In this document: positions 1 through 12,391 of the stretch, one piece after another
Position numbering within the stretch: position 1 is the stretch's first letter
Layout: each line of letters starts with the position of its first letter
From: Companilactobacillus suantsaicola
GTDB taxonomy: Bacteria > Bacillota > Bacilli > Lactobacillales > Lactobacillaceae
Direction of reading: 5' to 3'
Length of the DNA: 64,000 nt
NCBI RefSeq assembly: GCF_004745525.1
Contig: NZ_RKLY01000005.1
Location: forward strand, 44,612 to 108,611
Position numbers and translations under genes: made by a program
Notes under the pieces: generated by a model
Seen by the model: the letters and a program-made list of their open reading frames with translations, nothing else
Told to the model about the DNA's origin: nothing
Database searches by the model: none

Positions 1-1
1 T

Positions 2-313
2 AAGATCACAAAAGACTTAACAGTCTTCCCAGACAAGATGCTAGAAGATATGAACATCACACACGGTTTGATTTATTCTCAACGTGTCTTGTTGAAACTA
101 GTTGAAGCAGGCTACTCACGTGAACAAGCTTATGACATTGTTCAACCAATGACAGCCAAAGCTTGGGATGAAAAGAAAGACTTCAGAACAATGCTCGAAA
201 ACGATAACCGAGTAACAGATAAATTATCAGACGCTGACCTTGACGATGCCTTTGATTATCACTGGCATCTAAGAAATGTTGACGAAATTTTCAAACGAGT
301 AGGTTTGGAATAG
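2..313 (+). CDS. purB: Adenylosuccinate lyase, C-terminal part
   Basis: The reading frame is open from the first bases and ends in TAG at 311-313, so the start lies before the window. The 103 visible residues match the C-terminal helical region of adenylosuccinate lyase, including the stretch around GLIYSQRVLLKLVEAGYSRE and the ending HLRNVDEIFKRVGLE. The enzyme acts twice in purine synthesis, releasing fumarate from SAICAR and from adenylosuccinate. The catalytic residues lie upstream and cannot be checked. A structured repeat pair begins 20 bases after the stop and separates it from pcrA. Confidence 0.9.
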   Translation, partial: KITKDLTVFPDKMLEDMNITHGLIYSQRVLLKLVEAGYSREQAYDIVQPMTAKAWDEKKDFRTMLENDNRVTDKLSDADLDDAFDYHWHLRNVDEIFKRVGLE

Positions 314-332
314 TTTTGTTAATTGGTTAAGT

Positions 333-880
333 ATGCCGTCCTCCGCAACAAACTCGATTTTGGCTGGAACGATGTGGGCACAACTTGAAGCTTACGCAAA
401 GTGCGCGCAATCTCCAAGCTTGGCCTTCTTGTAGGTGCTAAAGCACCAACAAGAATTTCACATCTGAGCCAAATCGAGTTTGTTGCTCCGGACTGGATTG
501 TTGTTCTATCTTTTATTACTTTCTAATGTTTTAGGGATAGATGTTCTATTCAAAAAATTTATATGATTATAAAAAATGACAGTATCTATTTGGGAATTTC
601 CTGAATAGATACTGTTTTTGATTTTTGTTGCTTTCTAATTTGAATGAATTTTTAAATAATATTCCCATTAGCACGACTGCTTTGAAATTAAATGGAATAA
701 ATAATAGAATCAGACTCTAGTCTGGAGCACAAGCCCTGTGATGGCTCAGCCGCCATATTTTCCTTATCGCTTTAGCGATTAGGAAAAGGCCAATCTTTGA
801 GATTTTTCCGGGCTTGAAAAAGCTCAAAGTTGCGCCGGCAGCGTTCCAGTCCATCACAGGGCTTGTGCGGAAGACGGCAT
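333..880. repeat. Composite inverted repeat element A, copy 1 (units 333-494 and 719-880)
   Basis: Left unit in + sense, right unit in - sense, heads outward (ATGCCGTC at 333-340; its complement ends at 880). In the left unit the closing helix P1 pairs 346-365 with 467-485, P2 pairs ATGTG at 372-376 with CACAT at 459-463, and hairpin P4 pairs 428-438 with 443-453 around a TAAA loop. The P3 hairpin carries a GCAAAGTGC loop. The right unit keeps the fold with different sequences: its P1 arms are built on CACAAGCCCTGTGATGG and its P3 loop contains CAAGCCCGG. The core between them has a hairpin with a T-run near 571-620. The element fills most of the purB-pcrA gap. Confidence 0.9.
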
Positions 881-940
881 CCTACACTACACTAACTAAA
901 ATAAAAATAGAAACATATGTTCAATTTGCAACCATAGTTT

Positions 941-970
941 TTCGCTCTTAACATAAAAATTTGCTACAAT
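941..970 (+). promoter_or_regulatory. Probable pcrA promoter
   Basis: TACAAT at 965-970 fits a -10 box. TTCGCT at 941-946 is a weak -35 candidate with an 18-base spacer. About 60 bases separate the -10 box from the pcrA start, which has its own ribosome binding site (GAGGGAG at 1017-1023). Inferred from sequence only. Confidence 0.45.
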
Positions 971-1030
971 ATAAACAGCTATTTTAAGAGCAACTAATTT
1001 TTTTACACAAAGATTTGAGGGAGTAGAATT

Positions 1031-3262
1031 TTGGATAATACATTATTAAAAGGTCTTAATCCAGAGCAACAAGATGCCGTTAAAGCAACACAGGGACCAT
1101 TGTTGATCATGGCTGGTGCCGGTTCTGGTAAGACACGAGTTTTGACACATCGTGTGGCTTATTTGATTGAAGAAGAAAATGTTATGCCTTGGCATGTTTT
1201 AGCGATTACTTTTACGAATAAGGCCGCCAAAGAAATGAAGGAAAGAATCGGTAAGTTGCTAGATGAATCAGCTAGTGACGTTTGGGTTTCAACTTTCCAC
1301 TCTCTTTGTGTAAGAATTTTAAGAAGAGATATCGACAAGATGGGCAAGCCTAAGACATTTACGATTGCGGACCCTAGTGAACAAAGAACTTTGATGAAAC
1401 AAATTTTAACGAAAATGAACTTGGATCCTAAGCGTTACGACCCTCGTGCATTGTTGGGTACAATCAGCAATGCTAAGAATGAATTGTTGACACCGGAACG
1501 TTATGCACAAGTGGCCGCTAGTCCTTATGAACAAACGGTAGCTAGTGTTTATGATGCATATGCCAAAGAGATGGATCGTAACAACTCACTAGATTTTGAC
1601 GATTTGATTATGACTACTAGTCAATTGTTTGATGAAAATCCTGATGTTTTGGAAAAGTATCAAGAAAAATTCCAATACATTCACGTTGATGAATATCAAG
1701 ATACTAATGAAGCTCAGTACAAGTTAGTTAAGCAGCTTGGTGGCAAGTATCGTAACGTCTGTGTTGTTGGTGATGCTGATCAAAGTATTTATGGCTGGCG
1801 TGGTGCTAATATTCAAAACATCATGAATTTTGAAAAAGATTATCCTGAAGCTACGACAATTAAATTGGAACAAAATTATCGTTCAACTAAGACTATTTTG
1901 AAAGCTGCTAACGAAGTTATTAACCACAATTCCAACCGCAAGCCTAAGGAGTTATGGACGGATAATGCTGATGGCGAGAAGATCAAATTCTACCGTGGGC
2001 AAAATGAATCTGATGAAGCTTTGTTCGTCGTCGACCAAATCAAAAATTTACTGTTACAAGGCTTTAACTATGGCGATTTTGCGGTTCTTTATCGGACTAA
2101 CGCTCAATCACGTACGTTTGAAGAGAAACTTATGCAAGCTAATATGCCATATAAGATTATCGGTGGGCATAAGTTCTATGATCGAAAAGAAATTAAGGAT
2201 GTTTTAGGTTACTTACGTTTGGTTGCTAATCATGATGATTCGATGAGTTTTCAACGAGTTATTAACAGCCCTAAACGTGGTATCGGACCTGGTACGATTG
2301 AAAAACTTCAAAATTACGCTGATGAACACGGTTGGTCACTACTTGAAGCAGCCGAAAACATTGAATTGTCACCACTTGGTGCTAAACCGAGAAAAACAAT
2401 TGGTCATTTCGCTAAGGTGATCGACGACTTAACTAAATTGTCAGAAACTGAATCGATGACGGTCTTGATGAATCACTTATTGGAAGATTCAGGTTATGTT
2501 GATGATTTGAAGCAACAAAATAATTTGGAATCACAGGCTCGAATTGAAAATATTGAAGAACTTTTAACAGTTACGACTCAATTTGATCAAGCCTATGAGC
2601 CAGATCCAGAAGTTGATGAAACTCGTTTGACGACTTTCTTGACTGAACTATCATTAGTTAGTGATCAAGATGATATTGAAGAAGAACAAACTGAAGTTAC
2701 CTTAATGACCTTGCATGCCGCTAAGGGACTAGAGTTCCCAGTAGTATTTTTGGTTGGTATGGAAGAAGGTATTTTCCCATTAGGCCGTTCACTTCTAAAA
2801 GAAGACGATCTAGAAGAGGAACGTCGTTTGGCTTATGTTGGTATTACTCGAGCCGAAAAACGTTTGTACTTAACTAATGCCTTTAGCAGAACGCTTTATG
2901 GACGGACGCAAAACAATCCAACTTCTCGTTTCGTTGAAGAAATCAATGATGACGCCTTGGAACCAGTTAATACGAACGCTGGTAACCTTGGTAGCAGAAA
3001 CGAATCCTTCAAACAACGTCGTCGTCGGGCTGCAACGAGTGCAACATTTACTTCACCAACCTTGAAAGCTAAAGGAGCTCAAGGTGCGGAAAAACTTCAT
3101 TGGAATGTGGGCGATAAAGTCGATCACAAGAAATGGGGTCGTGGAACGGTCGTCAAAGTCAATGGTGACGGCAAGAATGCTGAACTGGATATTGCTTTTG
3201 ACAGTCAGGGTATTAAACGATTATTAGCAGAATATGCACCAATTAAAAAAGTAACTGATTAA
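1031..3262 (+). CDS. pcrA: ATP-dependent DNA helicase PcrA (UvrD/Rep family)
   Basis: A 743-residue superfamily 1 helicase, the usual length for PcrA, acting in DNA repair and plasmid replication as a 3'-5' translocase. Visible motifs in order: Walker A AGAGSGKT (Lys34), Walker B DEYQDT near residue 220, QNYRS, TLHAAKGLEFPVVF, and motif VI in EEERRLAYVGITRAEKRL. The last 50 residues form the basic C-terminal domain seen in Gram-positive PcrA (GDKVDHKKWGRGTVV). The start is TTG at 1031 with GAGGGAG just upstream. ligA follows after 15 bases, so the two are probably co-transcribed with camS, a common Firmicutes order. Confidence 0.97.
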   Translation: MDNTLLKGLNPEQQDAVKATQGPLLIMAGAGSGKTRVLTHRVAYLIEEENVMPWHVLAITFTNKAAKEMKERIGKLLDESASDVWVSTFHSLCVRILRRDIDKMGKPKTFTIADPSEQRTLMKQILTKMNLDPKRYDPRALLGTISNAKNELLTPERYAQVAASPYEQTVASVYDAYAKEMDRNNSLDFDDLIMTTSQLFDENPDVLEKYQEKFQYIHVDEYQDTNEAQYKLVKQLGGKYRNVCVVGDADQSIYGWRGANIQNIMNFEKDYPEATTIKLEQNYRSTKTILKAANEVINHNSNRKPKELWTDNADGEKIKFYRGQNESDEALFVVDQIKNLLLQGFNYGDFAVLYRTNAQSRTFEEKLMQANMPYKIIGGHKFYDRKEIKDVLGYLRLVANHDDSMSFQRVINSPKRGIGPGTIEKLQNYADEHGWSLLEAAENIELSPLGAKPRKTIGHFAKVIDDLTKLSETESMTVLMNHLLEDSGYVDDLKQQNNLESQARIENIEELLTVTTQFDQAYEPDPEVDETRLTTFLTELSLVSDQDDIEEEQTEVTLMTLHAAKGLEFPVVFLVGMEEGIFPLGRSLLKEDDLEEERRLAYVGITRAEKRLYLTNAFSRTLYGRTQNNPTSRFVEEINDDALEPVNTNAGNLGSRNESFKQRRRRAATSATFTSPTLKAKGAQGAEKLHWNVGDKVDHKKWGRGTVVKVNGDGKNAELDIAFDSQGIKRLLAEYAPIKKVTD

Positions 3263-5293
<2,031 letters not shown>

Positions 5294-5303
5294 GAGATCA
5301 GTT

Positions 5304-6437
5304 TTGAAAAAATTCTTAAAAACTACATCGTTATTACTGATGTGTTCGTTGCTGTTGACTGCCTGTGGAAACTTGCAAAATTCTAGTTTGTCATCAGGTG
5401 GTGGCGACACGAACAAAACAAGTGTCCAAACGACTAGTTCGTCTGATTCAAGTAGTTATGATGTTTTATTAAGTGGCGGTAAGTACAAGACAAGTCCAAT
5501 TTCTGGGCTCACAGCTGCTGACAATACTAATCAATTTAATAGTAGAAGTTTTGAAAGTGGCTTAATGAGTCTGTCGAAAAAACAATTTTCAACCAACAAT
5601 TATGTTTTCCAAGAAGGACAAGTTTTGACTGCTAGTAAGGTAGTAGATTGGCTTGGTAGGAAGTCTAAGTCCAATCCAACTGGTTTAAATCCTAAGGACA
5701 ATGGTTCTAAGGATGAAAACAAGCGTGCACCAATGTATTTCCAACAAATGCTGGAAGAAGATTATTTGACTAAGCAAGATGGAAAATACAAGTTGGCAGG
5801 GATGTCGATCGGTATTGCGATGAACAAGATCGATTACTATCAAAAGAAGCAGTATGGCGCAACTTATAAGACTTCTATCAGTACGGCAGAACAAAAGGAA
5901 CAAGGCGAAAGAATTGCCAAAGAAGTAGTTAAAAGACTTCGGGCTAATAAGGAAGTTGGAAATATTCCAATTGTCGTAGCCTTGTATTCGGTTGCTCCAC
6001 AAGATACTTTAGTTGGTGGAACTTATTTCCAATACTCCATCAGCAAGAGTGATAGTCTAGGTAGCTGGAAAGATTTGAATTATCGTAATCAAATGTTACC
6101 AACTGTTAATGGTGAAAATGCCATTAACAGTAGTGATGCTGATGCCTTTGCCAACTTTAAAGATCACATTCAAAATTACTTCCCTAACTTGTCCGGGGTA
6201 ACAGCTCAAGCTAAGTATGACGGTGATACTTTGAAGTCATTGGATATTACGATCAATACGCAATTTGATGGTTTGGCACAGGTTACAAGTTTTACACAAT
6301 TCGTACAACAGAGTGCTTCGAAGTACTTGCCTTCAGGAGCAGATTTGGATATCAGTATTCAAACTGTCGATGAGCAGCAAGCCTTTGTGACACGTTCGAA
6401 TGGTAAATTCACTTCACACGTTTATGATGCAGATTAA
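5304..6437 (+). CDS. camS: CamS family sex pheromone-type lipoprotein
   Basis: A 377-residue lipoprotein. The N-terminus MKKFLKTTSLLLMCSLLLTACG is a type II signal peptide with lipobox LTAC; Cys21 would be lipidated, anchoring the protein outside the membrane. The start is TTG at 5304 with GGAGA six bases upstream; a longer frame from 5250 overlaps ligA and has no ribosome binding site. In staphylococci and enterococci CamS homologues carry a pheromone heptapeptide within the signal peptide, and the gene follows ligA as here. Whether a pheromone is made here is unknown; the general function of CamS is poorly understood. Confidence 0.85.
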   Translation: MKKFLKTTSLLLMCSLLLTACGNLQNSSLSSGGGDTNKTSVQTTSSSDSSSYDVLLSGGKYKTSPISGLTAADNTNQFNSRSFESGLMSLSKKQFSTNNYVFQEGQVLTASKVVDWLGRKSKSNPTGLNPKDNGSKDENKRAPMYFQQMLEEDYLTKQDGKYKLAGMSIGIAMNKIDYYQKKQYGATYKTSISTAEQKEQGERIAKEVVKRLRANKEVGNIPIVVALYSVAPQDTLVGGTYFQYSISKSDSLGSWKDLNYRNQMLPTVNGENAINSSDADAFANFKDHIQNYFPNLSGVTAQAKYDGDTLKSLDITINTQFDGLAQVTSFTQFVQQSASKYLPSGADLDISIQTVDEQQAFVTRSNGKFTSHVYDAD

Positions 6438-6452
6438 AAAAGGAGAAACTAA

Positions 6453-6752
6453 ATGATTTCAAAAGATGAAATTTTACACGTTGCTAAATTAGCTAACTTA
6501 AAACTTCAAGATGATGAAGTAGATGATTTTGTCAGTCAATTAGGCAAAATTGTTAATATGGAAGATAATTTGGCAAGTGTTGACACAACTGGCGTAGAGC
6601 CAACTTACAATATGGGTGACACACAAACCGTCTTTCGTGAAGATAAGGGAATTCATACTCAAACTAGAGAACAAATGTTGGAAAATGTTCCCGAAACTGA
6701 CAACAACCTTATTAAAGTACCTACAATTGTTGACAAGGAGGACGATGAATAG
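6453..6752 (+). CDS. gatC: Asp-tRNA(Asn)/Glu-tRNA(Gln) amidotransferase subunit C
   Basis: A 99-residue GatC, the small subunit that stabilises the GatA-GatB complex. The N-terminus [18 protein letters not shown] and the central [18 protein letters not shown] are typical. AAGGAGA lies just before the ATG at 6453. Its TAG stop shares one base with the GTG start of gatA, so translation is probably coupled. The complex amidates misacylated Glu-tRNA(Gln) or Asp-tRNA(Asn), supplying the tRNAs many Gram-positives cannot charge directly. Confidence 0.96.
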   Translation: MISKDEILHVAKLANLKLQDDEVDDFVSQLGKIVNMEDNLASVDTTGVEPTYNMGDTQTVFREDKGIHTQTREQMLENVPETDNNLIKVPTIVDKEDDE

Positions 6753-8209
6753 TGGATTACATGAAGGAAACAATCGATTCGTTGCATAAGAAATTATCCG
6801 ACAAAGAATTGACTGCAGAAGAACTAACTAAGCAAACTTTGACTGAAATCAATGCCAAAGAAGACAAACTTAATACTTTTATCACCGTTAATGACAAAGC
6901 TGTTGACGATGCTAAGAAAATTGACGCTGACGGTATTAAGGGACCATTGTCTGGTATTCCTATCGCTATTAAGGATAATATCGTGACAAATGGTATCAAG
7001 ACTACTGCTGCAAGTAAGATCTTGTACAATTTCATGCCTGTATACAACGCTACAGTTATGGATAAATTGGATAAAGCCGGTGCAATCGATATCGGTAAAA
7101 CCAACCTTGATGAATTTGCTATGGGTTCATCCACAGAAACTTCTCACTTTGGAACATCTGTTAATCCTTGGGACTTCAGTCGTGTTCCTGGTGGTTCATC
7201 TGGTGGTTCTGCTGCCGCTGTTGCCAGTGGTCAAGTAGTTGCCGCTTTAGGTACTGATACTGGTGGTTCAATCAGACAACCAGCTGCTTTTAATGGTATT
7301 TTCGGAATCAAACCAACTTACGGTCGTGTTTCTCGTTGGGGCGTTATTGCCTTTGCATCAAGTCTTGACCAAGTTGGTGTCATGACAAAACGTGTTGAAG
7401 ATTCAGCTTCTGTTTTATCAGTTATCGCTGGTCACGATGATCATGATGCTACTAGCTCAGAAAAAGAAGTTCCTGACTACCGTGCTAATTTGAACAAAGA
7501 CATGACAGGGGTAAAGATTGCTGTTCCTAAGGAATTCTGGCAAGAAGGTACCCATCAAGATGTCTTAGATAACATCAATAAAGCATTAGAGTCATACAAA
7601 AAAATGGGAGCAACGGTTGAAGAAGTCAGCCTACCAACTTTGAAGCATGCGGTTGAAGTTTACTATGTCTTGGCATCTAGTGAAGCTTCATCTAACTTGC
7701 AAAGATATGATGGTGTTCGTTATGGATATCGTGCAAAAGATGTTAAGAACATCAATGACTTGTTCGTTAACTCTCGTTCAGAAGGCTTTGGTTCAGAAGT
7801 AAAACGTCGTATTATGTTAGGTACTTTCGCTTTGTCTGCCGGTGCTTATGATGCTTACTTCAAGAAAGCTGCTGAAGTTAGAACTATCTTTATTAAAGAA
7901 ATGACAAATGTCCTAAAGGATTATGATTTAATTATGGGACCATCAACTACAACACCTGCTTTCAAGATTGGTGAAAAAGTTGACGATCCATTGGCAATGT
8001 ACATGAACGATATTTTGACAATTCCTGCTAACTTAGCTGGTCTTCCAGCCGCTTCAGTTCCAGCTGGACTTGCTGAAGGATTACCAGTTGGCCTTCAAAT
8101 TATCGGTAAGCCATTTGCTGAACAAAGTGTCTTGAATGCTGCTTTTGCATTACAAGAAGAAAATAAATTTTATGAACAAATACCAACTGCACTAAAGGGG
8201 GAAGACTAA
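6752..8209 (+). CDS. gatA: Asp-tRNA(Asn)/Glu-tRNA(Gln) amidotransferase subunit A
   Basis: A 485-residue amidase-signature enzyme that frees ammonia from glutamine for the GatB subunit. The Ser-cisSer-Lys triad reads as Lys74 (IAIKDNIV), Ser149 ([11 protein letters not shown]) and Ser173 ([14 protein letters not shown]); the spacing equals that known for staphylococcal GatA. The start is GTG at 6752: AAGGAGG at 6735-6741 lies ten bases upstream, whereas the in-frame ATG at 6761 would be too far. It ends in a TAATG overlap with gatB. Confidence 0.97.
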   Translation: MDYMKETIDSLHKKLSDKELTAEELTKQTLTEINAKEDKLNTFITVNDKAVDDAKKIDADGIKGPLSGIPIAIKDNIVTNGIKTTAASKILYNFMPVYNATVMDKLDKAGAIDIGKTNLDEFAMGSSTETSHFGTSVNPWDFSRVPGGSSGGSAAAVASGQVVAALGTDTGGSIRQPAAFNGIFGIKPTYGRVSRWGVIAFASSLDQVGVMTKRVEDSASVLSVIAGHDDHDATSSEKEVPDYRANLNKDMTGVKIAVPKEFWQEGTHQDVLDNINKALESYKKMGATVEEVSLPTLKHAVEVYYVLASSEASSNLQRYDGVRYGYRAKDVKNINDLFVNSRSEGFGSEVKRRIMLGTFALSAGAYDAYFKKAAEVRTIFIKEMTNVLKDYDLIMGPSTTTPAFKIGEKVDDPLAMYMNDILTIPANLAGLPAASVPAGLAEGLPVGLQIIGKPFAEQSVLNAAFALQEENKFYEQIPTALKGED

Positions 8210-9639
8210 TGAATTTTGAAACAACTATCGGACTGGAAGTCCACGTTGAATTAAAGACTAATTCAAAGATGTATAGTCCATCACCCGTTGCTTATGGTGC
8301 TGAATCTAATATTAATACCAACGTAATTGATTTTGGTTTCCCAGGTACATTACCAACAGTTAACAAGAATGCTTATCGTCTTGGTATCATGGTTGGCTTA
8401 GCTTTGAATGCTAACATTGAAAACCATACTCATTTTGATCGTAAAAATTACTTCTATCCAGATAATCCCAAGGCTTATCAAATTACTCAACAAGACAAGC
8501 CATTAGGGCATGATGGTTATATTGAAATTGAAGTTGATGGTCAAAAGAAGAAAATTGGTATCGAAGAACTTCACGTCGAAGAAGATGCTGGTAAGAATAC
8601 TCACGGTAACAATGGTTATTCCTATGTCGATTTGAACCGTCAAGGTACACCATTAATTGAAATTGTTTCAAAGCCTGATATGCATTCACCAGAAGAAGCT
8701 TACCAATATCTTGAAAATCTTCGTAAGATTATCCAGTTTACTGGTGCATCTGATGTTAAGATGGAAGAAGGATCAATGCGTGTCGATACTAATATTTCGA
8801 TTCGCCCAGTTGGTTCAGATACTTATGGTACAAAAGTTGAGTTGAAGAACTTGAACTCTTTCAACCACGTTAGATTAGGTCTAGCTTATGAAGAACAAAG
8901 ACAAGCCGCTATTTTAAAGAGTGGTGGTACAATTGGCCAAGAAACAAGACGTTTTGATGAAAAGACTGGCGAAACATTCTTAATGCGTGTTAAGTCTGGT
9001 GCAGATGATTATCGTTACTTCCCAGAACCTGATTTACCAGATTACGACATTGCTCCAGCTTGGATCGAAGAAATCAAAGCTAGCTTGCCAGAATCAGCTG
9101 CTAAAAGACGTGCTCGTTACATCAACGAATTGGGTATTCCTGAATACGATGCTGGTGTCTTGACTGATACTAAGGAAATGTCAGACTTCTTTGATGAAGC
9201 TGTATCTTATGATGCTAATCCAAAACTAGTTTCTAACTGGTTGATGGGTGAAGTTAACGGATACTTGAATGAAAAGAAGATTGGTCTTTTAGATACTGAG
9301 TTGACACCAGAACACTTGGCTAAGATGATCAATTTGATTTCTAACGGAACTATTTCTTCGAAGATTGCTAAAAAGGTCTTCAAAGAAACAATTACTAATG
9401 GTACTGAACCAGAAAAATGGGTTAAGGATAAAGGACTTGTACAAGAGTCTGATCCAGCAGTATTGAAACCAATGATTTTAGAAATTCTCGATAATAATCA
9501 ACAATCAATCGATGACTTTAAGAATGGTAAAGATCGTGCTGTTGGTTTCTTGGTTGGTCAAATCATGAAACAAACACACGGACAAGCTAATCCAAAGGTT
9601 GTTAATAAGATTTTGATGGAAGAGTTAAAGAGTCGTTAG
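8209..9639 (+). CDS. gatB: Asp-tRNA(Asn)/Glu-tRNA(Gln) amidotransferase subunit B
   Basis: A 476-residue GatB that binds the mischarged tRNA, activates the side-chain carboxylate with ATP and transfers ammonia from GatA. The start [26 protein letters not shown], the central [13 protein letters not shown] and the C-terminal GatB/YqeY tail domain ([20 protein letters not shown]) are family hallmarks. The ATG overlaps the gatA stop by one base and is preceded by an AGGGGGAAG ribosome binding site. The next gene, dgkB, starts 12 bases downstream. Confidence 0.97.
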   Translation: MNFETTIGLEVHVELKTNSKMYSPSPVAYGAESNINTNVIDFGFPGTLPTVNKNAYRLGIMVGLALNANIENHTHFDRKNYFYPDNPKAYQITQQDKPLGHDGYIEIEVDGQKKKIGIEELHVEEDAGKNTHGNNGYSYVDLNRQGTPLIEIVSKPDMHSPEEAYQYLENLRKIIQFTGASDVKMEEGSMRVDTNISIRPVGSDTYGTKVELKNLNSFNHVRLGLAYEEQRQAAILKSGGTIGQETRRFDEKTGETFLMRVKSGADDYRYFPEPDLPDYDIAPAWIEEIKASLPESAAKRRARYINELGIPEYDAGVLTDTKEMSDFFDEAVSYDANPKLVSNWLMGEVNGYLNEKKIGLLDTELTPEHLAKMINLISNGTISSKIAKKVFKETITNGTEPEKWVKDKGLVQESDPAVLKPMILEILDNNQQSIDDFKNGKDRAVGFLVGQIMKQTHGQANPKVVNKILMEELKSR

Positions 9640-9651
9640 TGAGGGAAAGAT

Positions 9652-10659
9652 ATGCGTGCTAGACTTATTTATAATCCAACTTCAGGTCATGAGACTATGA
9701 ACAGTAATGTTGGAGACATTTTGAATATTATTGAAAAAGCTGGTTATGAGGCTAGTGCTTACCGAACTACACCTAAAAAAAACTCAGCTAAAAATGAAGC
9801 TAGAAGAGTAGCTAAGGAAGGCTTTGATTTAATCGTTGCTGCCGGAGGAGACGGTACGATCAACGAGGTCGTCAATGGGATTGCTGACCTTGAAAATCGT
9901 CCAGAAATGGCTATTATCCCAGCTGGGACGACCAACGATTACGCTCGTGCGTTGAAAATACCAAGAGATGACGTTGTCGAAGCTGCTAAAGTTATTTTGA
10001 AGGGCCAAAAGTTGCCGGTTGATATTGGCCAAGCAGGCTCTAAATACTTTATCAACATTGCCGGTGGTGGCTCAATGACGGAATTAACTTATGAAGTTCC
10101 CTCAGCCTACAAGTCCATTTTGGGCTATCTAGCTTATTTAGTTAAAGGTGCTGAAATGTTGCCTCGGGTTAGTCCAATCGATATGCACATCGAATATGAC
10201 GAGGGTGTCTTTGACGGCAAAGCCACGATGTTCTTGATTGGTTTAACGAATTCAATCGGTGGAATGGAGCAAATTGCTCCTGATTCGGTCATTGGTGATG
10301 GGACATTTTCATTGATTATCGTTAAAGAAACTAATTTAAGAGATTTAGTACATTTGATTGCCTTAGTTTTAAACGGTGGACGTCACGTTAATAATCCAAA
10401 AGTTATTTATACGAAGACGAAACGAATCTCCGTTCACGCCAACGATGAGAACCGCTTGATGGTTAATCTCGATGGTGAATACGGTGGGGATGCTCCAATG
10501 GAATTTATCAATTTACATAAGCATTTGAACATCTATGCAAATGTAGATTCAATTCCACTCAAGGCCATTAGTAGTTCAACTCTCAGTGAAAAAGACGCTG
10601 GAGAAAAGATTATCGAAGAAGAACGCAATCTAGATAATAAAAATAAAGATAAGAAATAA
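9652..10659 (+). CDS. dgkB: Diacylglycerol kinase, DgkB type
   Basis: A 335-residue soluble lipid kinase of the DAGK catalytic family. The nucleotide-binding signature AAGGDGTINEVVNG lies at residues 64-77, followed by IIPAGTTNDYARALKIP. In Gram-positives DgkB returns diacylglycerol released by lipoteichoic acid synthesis to the phospholipid pool, acting at the inner membrane face. It follows gatB by 12 bases, with GAGGGAAAG before the ATG, and precedes rlmCD after a weak terminator. This gatCAB-dgkB-methyltransferase order is common in lactobacilli and bacilli. Confidence 0.94.
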   Translation: MRARLIYNPTSGHETMNSNVGDILNIIEKAGYEASAYRTTPKKNSAKNEARRVAKEGFDLIVAAGGDGTINEVVNGIADLENRPEMAIIPAGTTNDYARALKIPRDDVVEAAKVILKGQKLPVDIGQAGSKYFINIAGGGSMTELTYEVPSAYKSILGYLAYLVKGAEMLPRVSPIDMHIEYDEGVFDGKATMFLIGLTNSIGGMEQIAPDSVIGDGTFSLIIVKETNLRDLVHLIALVLNGGRHVNNPKVIYTKTKRISVHANDENRLMVNLDGEYGGDAPMEFINLHKHLNIYANVDSIPLKAISSSTLSEKDAGEKIIEEERNLDNKNKDKK

Positions 10660-10671
10660 AAAAAGAAATTG

Positions 10672-10702
10672 GAAGTGGATCAGTTTTGGACACTTCTTTT
10701 TT
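10672..10702 (+). terminator. Weak terminator between dgkB and rlmCD
   Basis: GAAGTG at 10672-10677 pairs with CACTTC at 10691-10696, followed by a T-run that overlaps the stem base. The stem is only six pairs, so read-through into rlmCD is likely. Confidence 0.5.
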
Positions 10703-10719
10703 CTGTGTAAAGAGGAAAA

Positions 10720-12078
10720 ATGCAAAAACCTAATTTAAAGAAGAACCAAAAAATTGAACTGACAATTGAAGACTTGTCTTATGAAGGTAAGGGTGTCGCC
10801 AAAGTTGATGACTTTACTTTGTTTGTCGACAACGCTTTGCCTGGTGAAGTAGTTAATGCGGTTATTACTCGTATTAACAAAAACTTTGGCTTTGCGAGAA
10901 CTTTGGACGTCATTAAAGAGTCTCCTGACCGTGTTCACGACATCGATGCAATCTATGCTCAAACTGGAATTGCTCCTTTGAGTCATTTGAAGTACGACAA
11001 GCAACTTGAATTCAAACGTAATCAAGTCGTTGTCGATTTCAATAAGATCGGTTTAAAAGATGTCGTTGTAAACGAAACTTTAGGGATGGAATCACCATTC
11101 AATTATCGTAACAAGGCCCAAGTTCCGGTTAGACAGATCAATGGTAAATTGACAACTGGCTTTTATCGTCGTCGCTCACATGACCTCGTACCAATGGAAA
11201 ACTTCTTGATTCAAGATCCAAAGATTGATGAAGAGATCATCAAGGTTCGTGACATCTTGAGAAAATATAAAGTCCGTGGCTTTGATGAAGAAAATCAAAA
11301 AGGCCAAATCAGAACTATCATGGTTCGTCGCGCCTACTTTACTGGTGAAATGATGGTTGTTTTGGTTTCTAGAACCCGTGACATTTCTCATTACAAAGAC
11401 ATCACTAACGAAATCATGGACAATCCTGATGTGAAGTCATTGTATTTGAACGTCAACTCGAAGAATACTAACGTGATTTTCGGTCAAGAAATGACCTTGT
11501 TGGCTGGTAAGAAGTACATTGATGATAAGATTTTGGGACATACTTATCGAATTTCACCAAGATCTTTCTATCAAGTTAACCCAGTTCAAACACAAAACTT
11601 GTACAAGATGGCCATTGATAAAGCTGAATTGACGGGCAAAGAAGAAGTAGTCGATGCGTATTCTGGTATCGGTACGATTGGTTTGTCGTTGGCTGATAAA
11701 GCTAAACATGTCACTGGAATTGAAGTTATCGAAGATGCCGTTAAGGATGCTGACCAAAATGCCAAACTAAACGGTATCGAAAATGCTGACTTTGTTGTTG
11801 GTAAAACTGAAGACGTTCTAGATGAATGGGCTAAGAACAACATGTCAGTTGATGTCTTGATGGTCGACCCACCACGTAAAGGATTGGCTAATTCATTGAT
11901 CGATTCATTGAAGAATATCCAACCTAAGAAAATTGTCTACATCAGTTGTAACCCAGCAACTTTGGCACGTGATTTGTCATTGTTAAGTGATACATACGAG
12001 ATTGGCGACGTAACACCAGTTGATATGTTCCCAATGACTAACCATATTGAAAGTGTTGTTGCTTTAACATTGAAATAA
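10720..12078 (+). CDS. rlmCD: 23S rRNA (uracil-5-)-methyltransferase, RlmCD type
   Basis: A 452-residue SAM-dependent methyltransferase with an N-terminal TRAM domain (KNQKIELTIEDLSYEGKGVAKV) and a Rossmann domain (DAYSGIGTIGLSLA, MVDPPRKG, VYISCNPATLARDL). The catalytic cysteine in SCNP is the only cysteine in the protein. The four cysteines that hold a 4Fe-4S cluster in E. coli RlmD are replaced (DAIYAQTGIAPLSHLKYDKQ), as in related cluster-free Gram-positive enzymes. Gram-positive members modify U747 and U1939 of 23S rRNA; dual specificity here is inferred from the family. ATG at 10720 follows AGAGGAAAA. Confidence 0.9.
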   Translation: MQKPNLKKNQKIELTIEDLSYEGKGVAKVDDFTLFVDNALPGEVVNAVITRINKNFGFARTLDVIKESPDRVHDIDAIYAQTGIAPLSHLKYDKQLEFKRNQVVVDFNKIGLKDVVVNETLGMESPFNYRNKAQVPVRQINGKLTTGFYRRRSHDLVPMENFLIQDPKIDEEIIKVRDILRKYKVRGFDEENQKGQIRTIMVRRAYFTGEMMVVLVSRTRDISHYKDITNEIMDNPDVKSLYLNVNSKNTNVIFGQEMTLLAGKKYIDDKILGHTYRISPRSFYQVNPVQTQNLYKMAIDKAELTGKEEVVDAYSGIGTIGLSLADKAKHVTGIEVIEDAVKDADQNAKLNGIENADFVVGKTEDVLDEWAKNNMSVDVLMVDPPRKGLANSLIDSLKNIQPKKIVYISCNPATLARDLSLLSDTYEIGDVTPVDMFPMTNHIESVVALTLK

Positions 12079-12087
12079 ATAATAATT

Positions 12088-12127
12088 AAAAGCCTTCTAA
12101 GCTAATCAAAAACTTGGAAGGCTTTTT
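12088..12127 (+). terminator. Terminator after rlmCD
   Basis: AAAAGCCTTC at 12088-12097 pairs with the complementary arm near 12117-12126 (GAAGGCTTTTT), with a loop of about 19 bases and a T-run. It is placed ten bases after the rlmCD stop. Confidence 0.8.
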
Positions 12128-12168
12128 ATATGCTAAAATAATGGAAAATAGATAATTAAGGTGATTGA

Positions 12169-12354
12169 ATGAATCTAATCATGGGTCTGGGTGCCTTAGC
12201 TTTGGGAGTCTGGCAAGTGTTTGTTTCGAAGCAATATTTTGATAATATGCGTCATCAATCGGCTCCGATGGTCTTTTCGATTATTGCAGTAGTATTTAGT
12301 ATGTTATTTGCGGCTTTTTTGATCGTATTTGGTTTCTTAAAAATTTTTGGTTAA
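12169..12354 (+). CDS. Small membrane protein, function unknown
   Basis: A 61-residue protein with two hydrophobic helices (LIMGLGALALGVWQVFV and FSIIAVVFSMLFAAFLIVFGF) joined by a short polar loop FDNMRHQSAP. The ATG at 12169 is preceded by AAGGTGATTGA, a good ribosome binding site. It stands alone between the rlmCD terminator and a divergent-looking promoter region for the XRE gene. I do not recognise the family. The signal and codon pattern make it a likely real gene. Confidence 0.65.
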   Translation: MNLIMGLGALALGVWQVFVSKQYFDNMRHQSAPMVFSIIAVVFSMLFAAFLIVFGFLKIFG

Positions 12355-12391
12355 CGTTAATCGGCAAATTTGTTACGTTCATAGAAGTTTA

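Noticed and set aside
333..494. tRNA-like cloverleaf in the family A unit
   Set aside because: The fold has several arms but no TTC-loop, anticodon arm or 7-pair acceptor stem; helix lengths do not fit a tRNA.
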